From Lachnospiraceae bacterium NC2004 (GTDB taxonomy: Bacteria; Bacillota; Clostridia; Lachnospirales; Lachnospiraceae), in the NCBI GenBank assembly GCA_000621905.1, contig JHXB01000001.1:372001-436000 (forward strand): 64,000 nucleotides of DNA, in the 5' to 3' direction. Positions within the stretch are counted from its first letter, which is position 1, and each line of letters begins with the position of its first letter. Below the pieces are notes generated by a model. That model made no database searches. It was not told the DNA's origin and saw only the letters and a list, made by a program, of their open reading frames with translations. Positions 63,973 through 64,000 of the stretch are shown in pieces. The translations under genes were made by a program, and so were the position numbers.

Positions 63973-64000
63973 TGTCATCCTGAGGAACGAAGTGACGAAG
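63973..64000 (+). repeat. Dispersed palindromic repeat copy, cut by the window edge
   Basis: TGTCATCCTGAGGAACGAAG onward, running off the end. It shares TGTCATCCTGAGG with the other copies; the far arm is beyond the window. Confidence 0.8.

Overview
The window is a 64 kb piece of chromosome from an AT-rich, low-GC Gram-positive anaerobe, most likely a member of the Lachnospiraceae (Clostridia; Butyrivibrio/Roseburia-like). The evidence is an IspH-ribosomal protein S1 fusion gene, the YlqF-RnhB-YlqG-YlqH-YraN gene order, a HisZ/short-HisG pair, a lachnospiral-type divergent LigA, a decarboxylase/carboxylase subunit of the biotin-dependent type, and flagellar/chemotaxis-related genes (CheR, FliK-like, FlhB-like). 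Almost every gene is on the + strand with short spacings or overlaps; the one clear exception is a DMT-family transporter at 61331-62197. No phage, integrase, IS transposase, CRISPR array, rRNA or tRNA was seen.

Layout. 1-5.5 kb: end of a biotin-enzyme carboxyltransferase subunit, a RpiR-type regulator, a BaiN/HI0933-type flavoprotein, cmk and the ispH-rpsA fusion. 5.6-15.3 kb: cheR, a pseudouridine synthase, ligA, two type I signal peptidases flanking the ribosome-assembly GTPase rbgA, rnhB, a FliK-like/FlhB-like pair and yraN. 15.3-21.3 kb: der, plsY, gpsA, two more pseudouridine synthases around a small membrane protein, and recU. 21.4-26.7 kb: histidine genes hisZ-G-D-B and a hisIE carrying a degenerate HisF-like N-terminus. 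26.7-32.3 kb: two uncharacterised genes, alaS and a CapA-like protein without its metal ligands. 32.3-32.7 kb: a highly structured non-coding stretch and the rpsU promoter. 32.7-48.3 kb: rpsU, phoH, ybeY, a DUF3048 lipoprotein, cdd, a MurJ-like flippase with an acidic tail, a DUF815 ATPase, two flavoproteins, proB, a DUF896 protein, 5-formyl-THF cyclo-ligase, miaB and mutS (no mutL). 48.5-57.7 kb, the most unusual part: a secreted CHAP/Big2 protein with a heptad repeat, then an apparent operon of DUF1015, a branching-enzyme homologue lacking two of three catalytic carboxylates and carrying a histone-H1-like tail, an MscS channel, and two cytoplasmic proteins with TerB-like helical heads and right-handed beta-helix tails. 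57.7-64 kb: tyrS, a cytoplasmic LacI-type sensor-diguanylate cyclase, the transporter, and an AT-rich sigma factor/anti-sigma pair.

A short palindromic dispersed repeat (core TGTCATCCTGAG...AAGGATCTT) occurs at seven places: a composite inverted pair at 14.7-14.8 kb, one copy forming the last codons of a pseudouridine synthase gene at 19.06 kb, a head-to-head pair in the hisZ leader, one copy in the hisB leader, and one running off the right edge. Its centre changes between copies while remaining self-complementary in several of them, suggesting selection for a hairpin.

A theme of the window is enzyme folds with missing catalytic residues: the GlgB-like, CapA-like, HisF-like and, to a lesser degree, LigA proteins. 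These, the TerB-like/beta-helix pair beside MscS, and the three-way-junction RNA candidate before rpsU are the best candidates for undescribed biology. All functional calls rest on reading motifs by eye; no database search was run.
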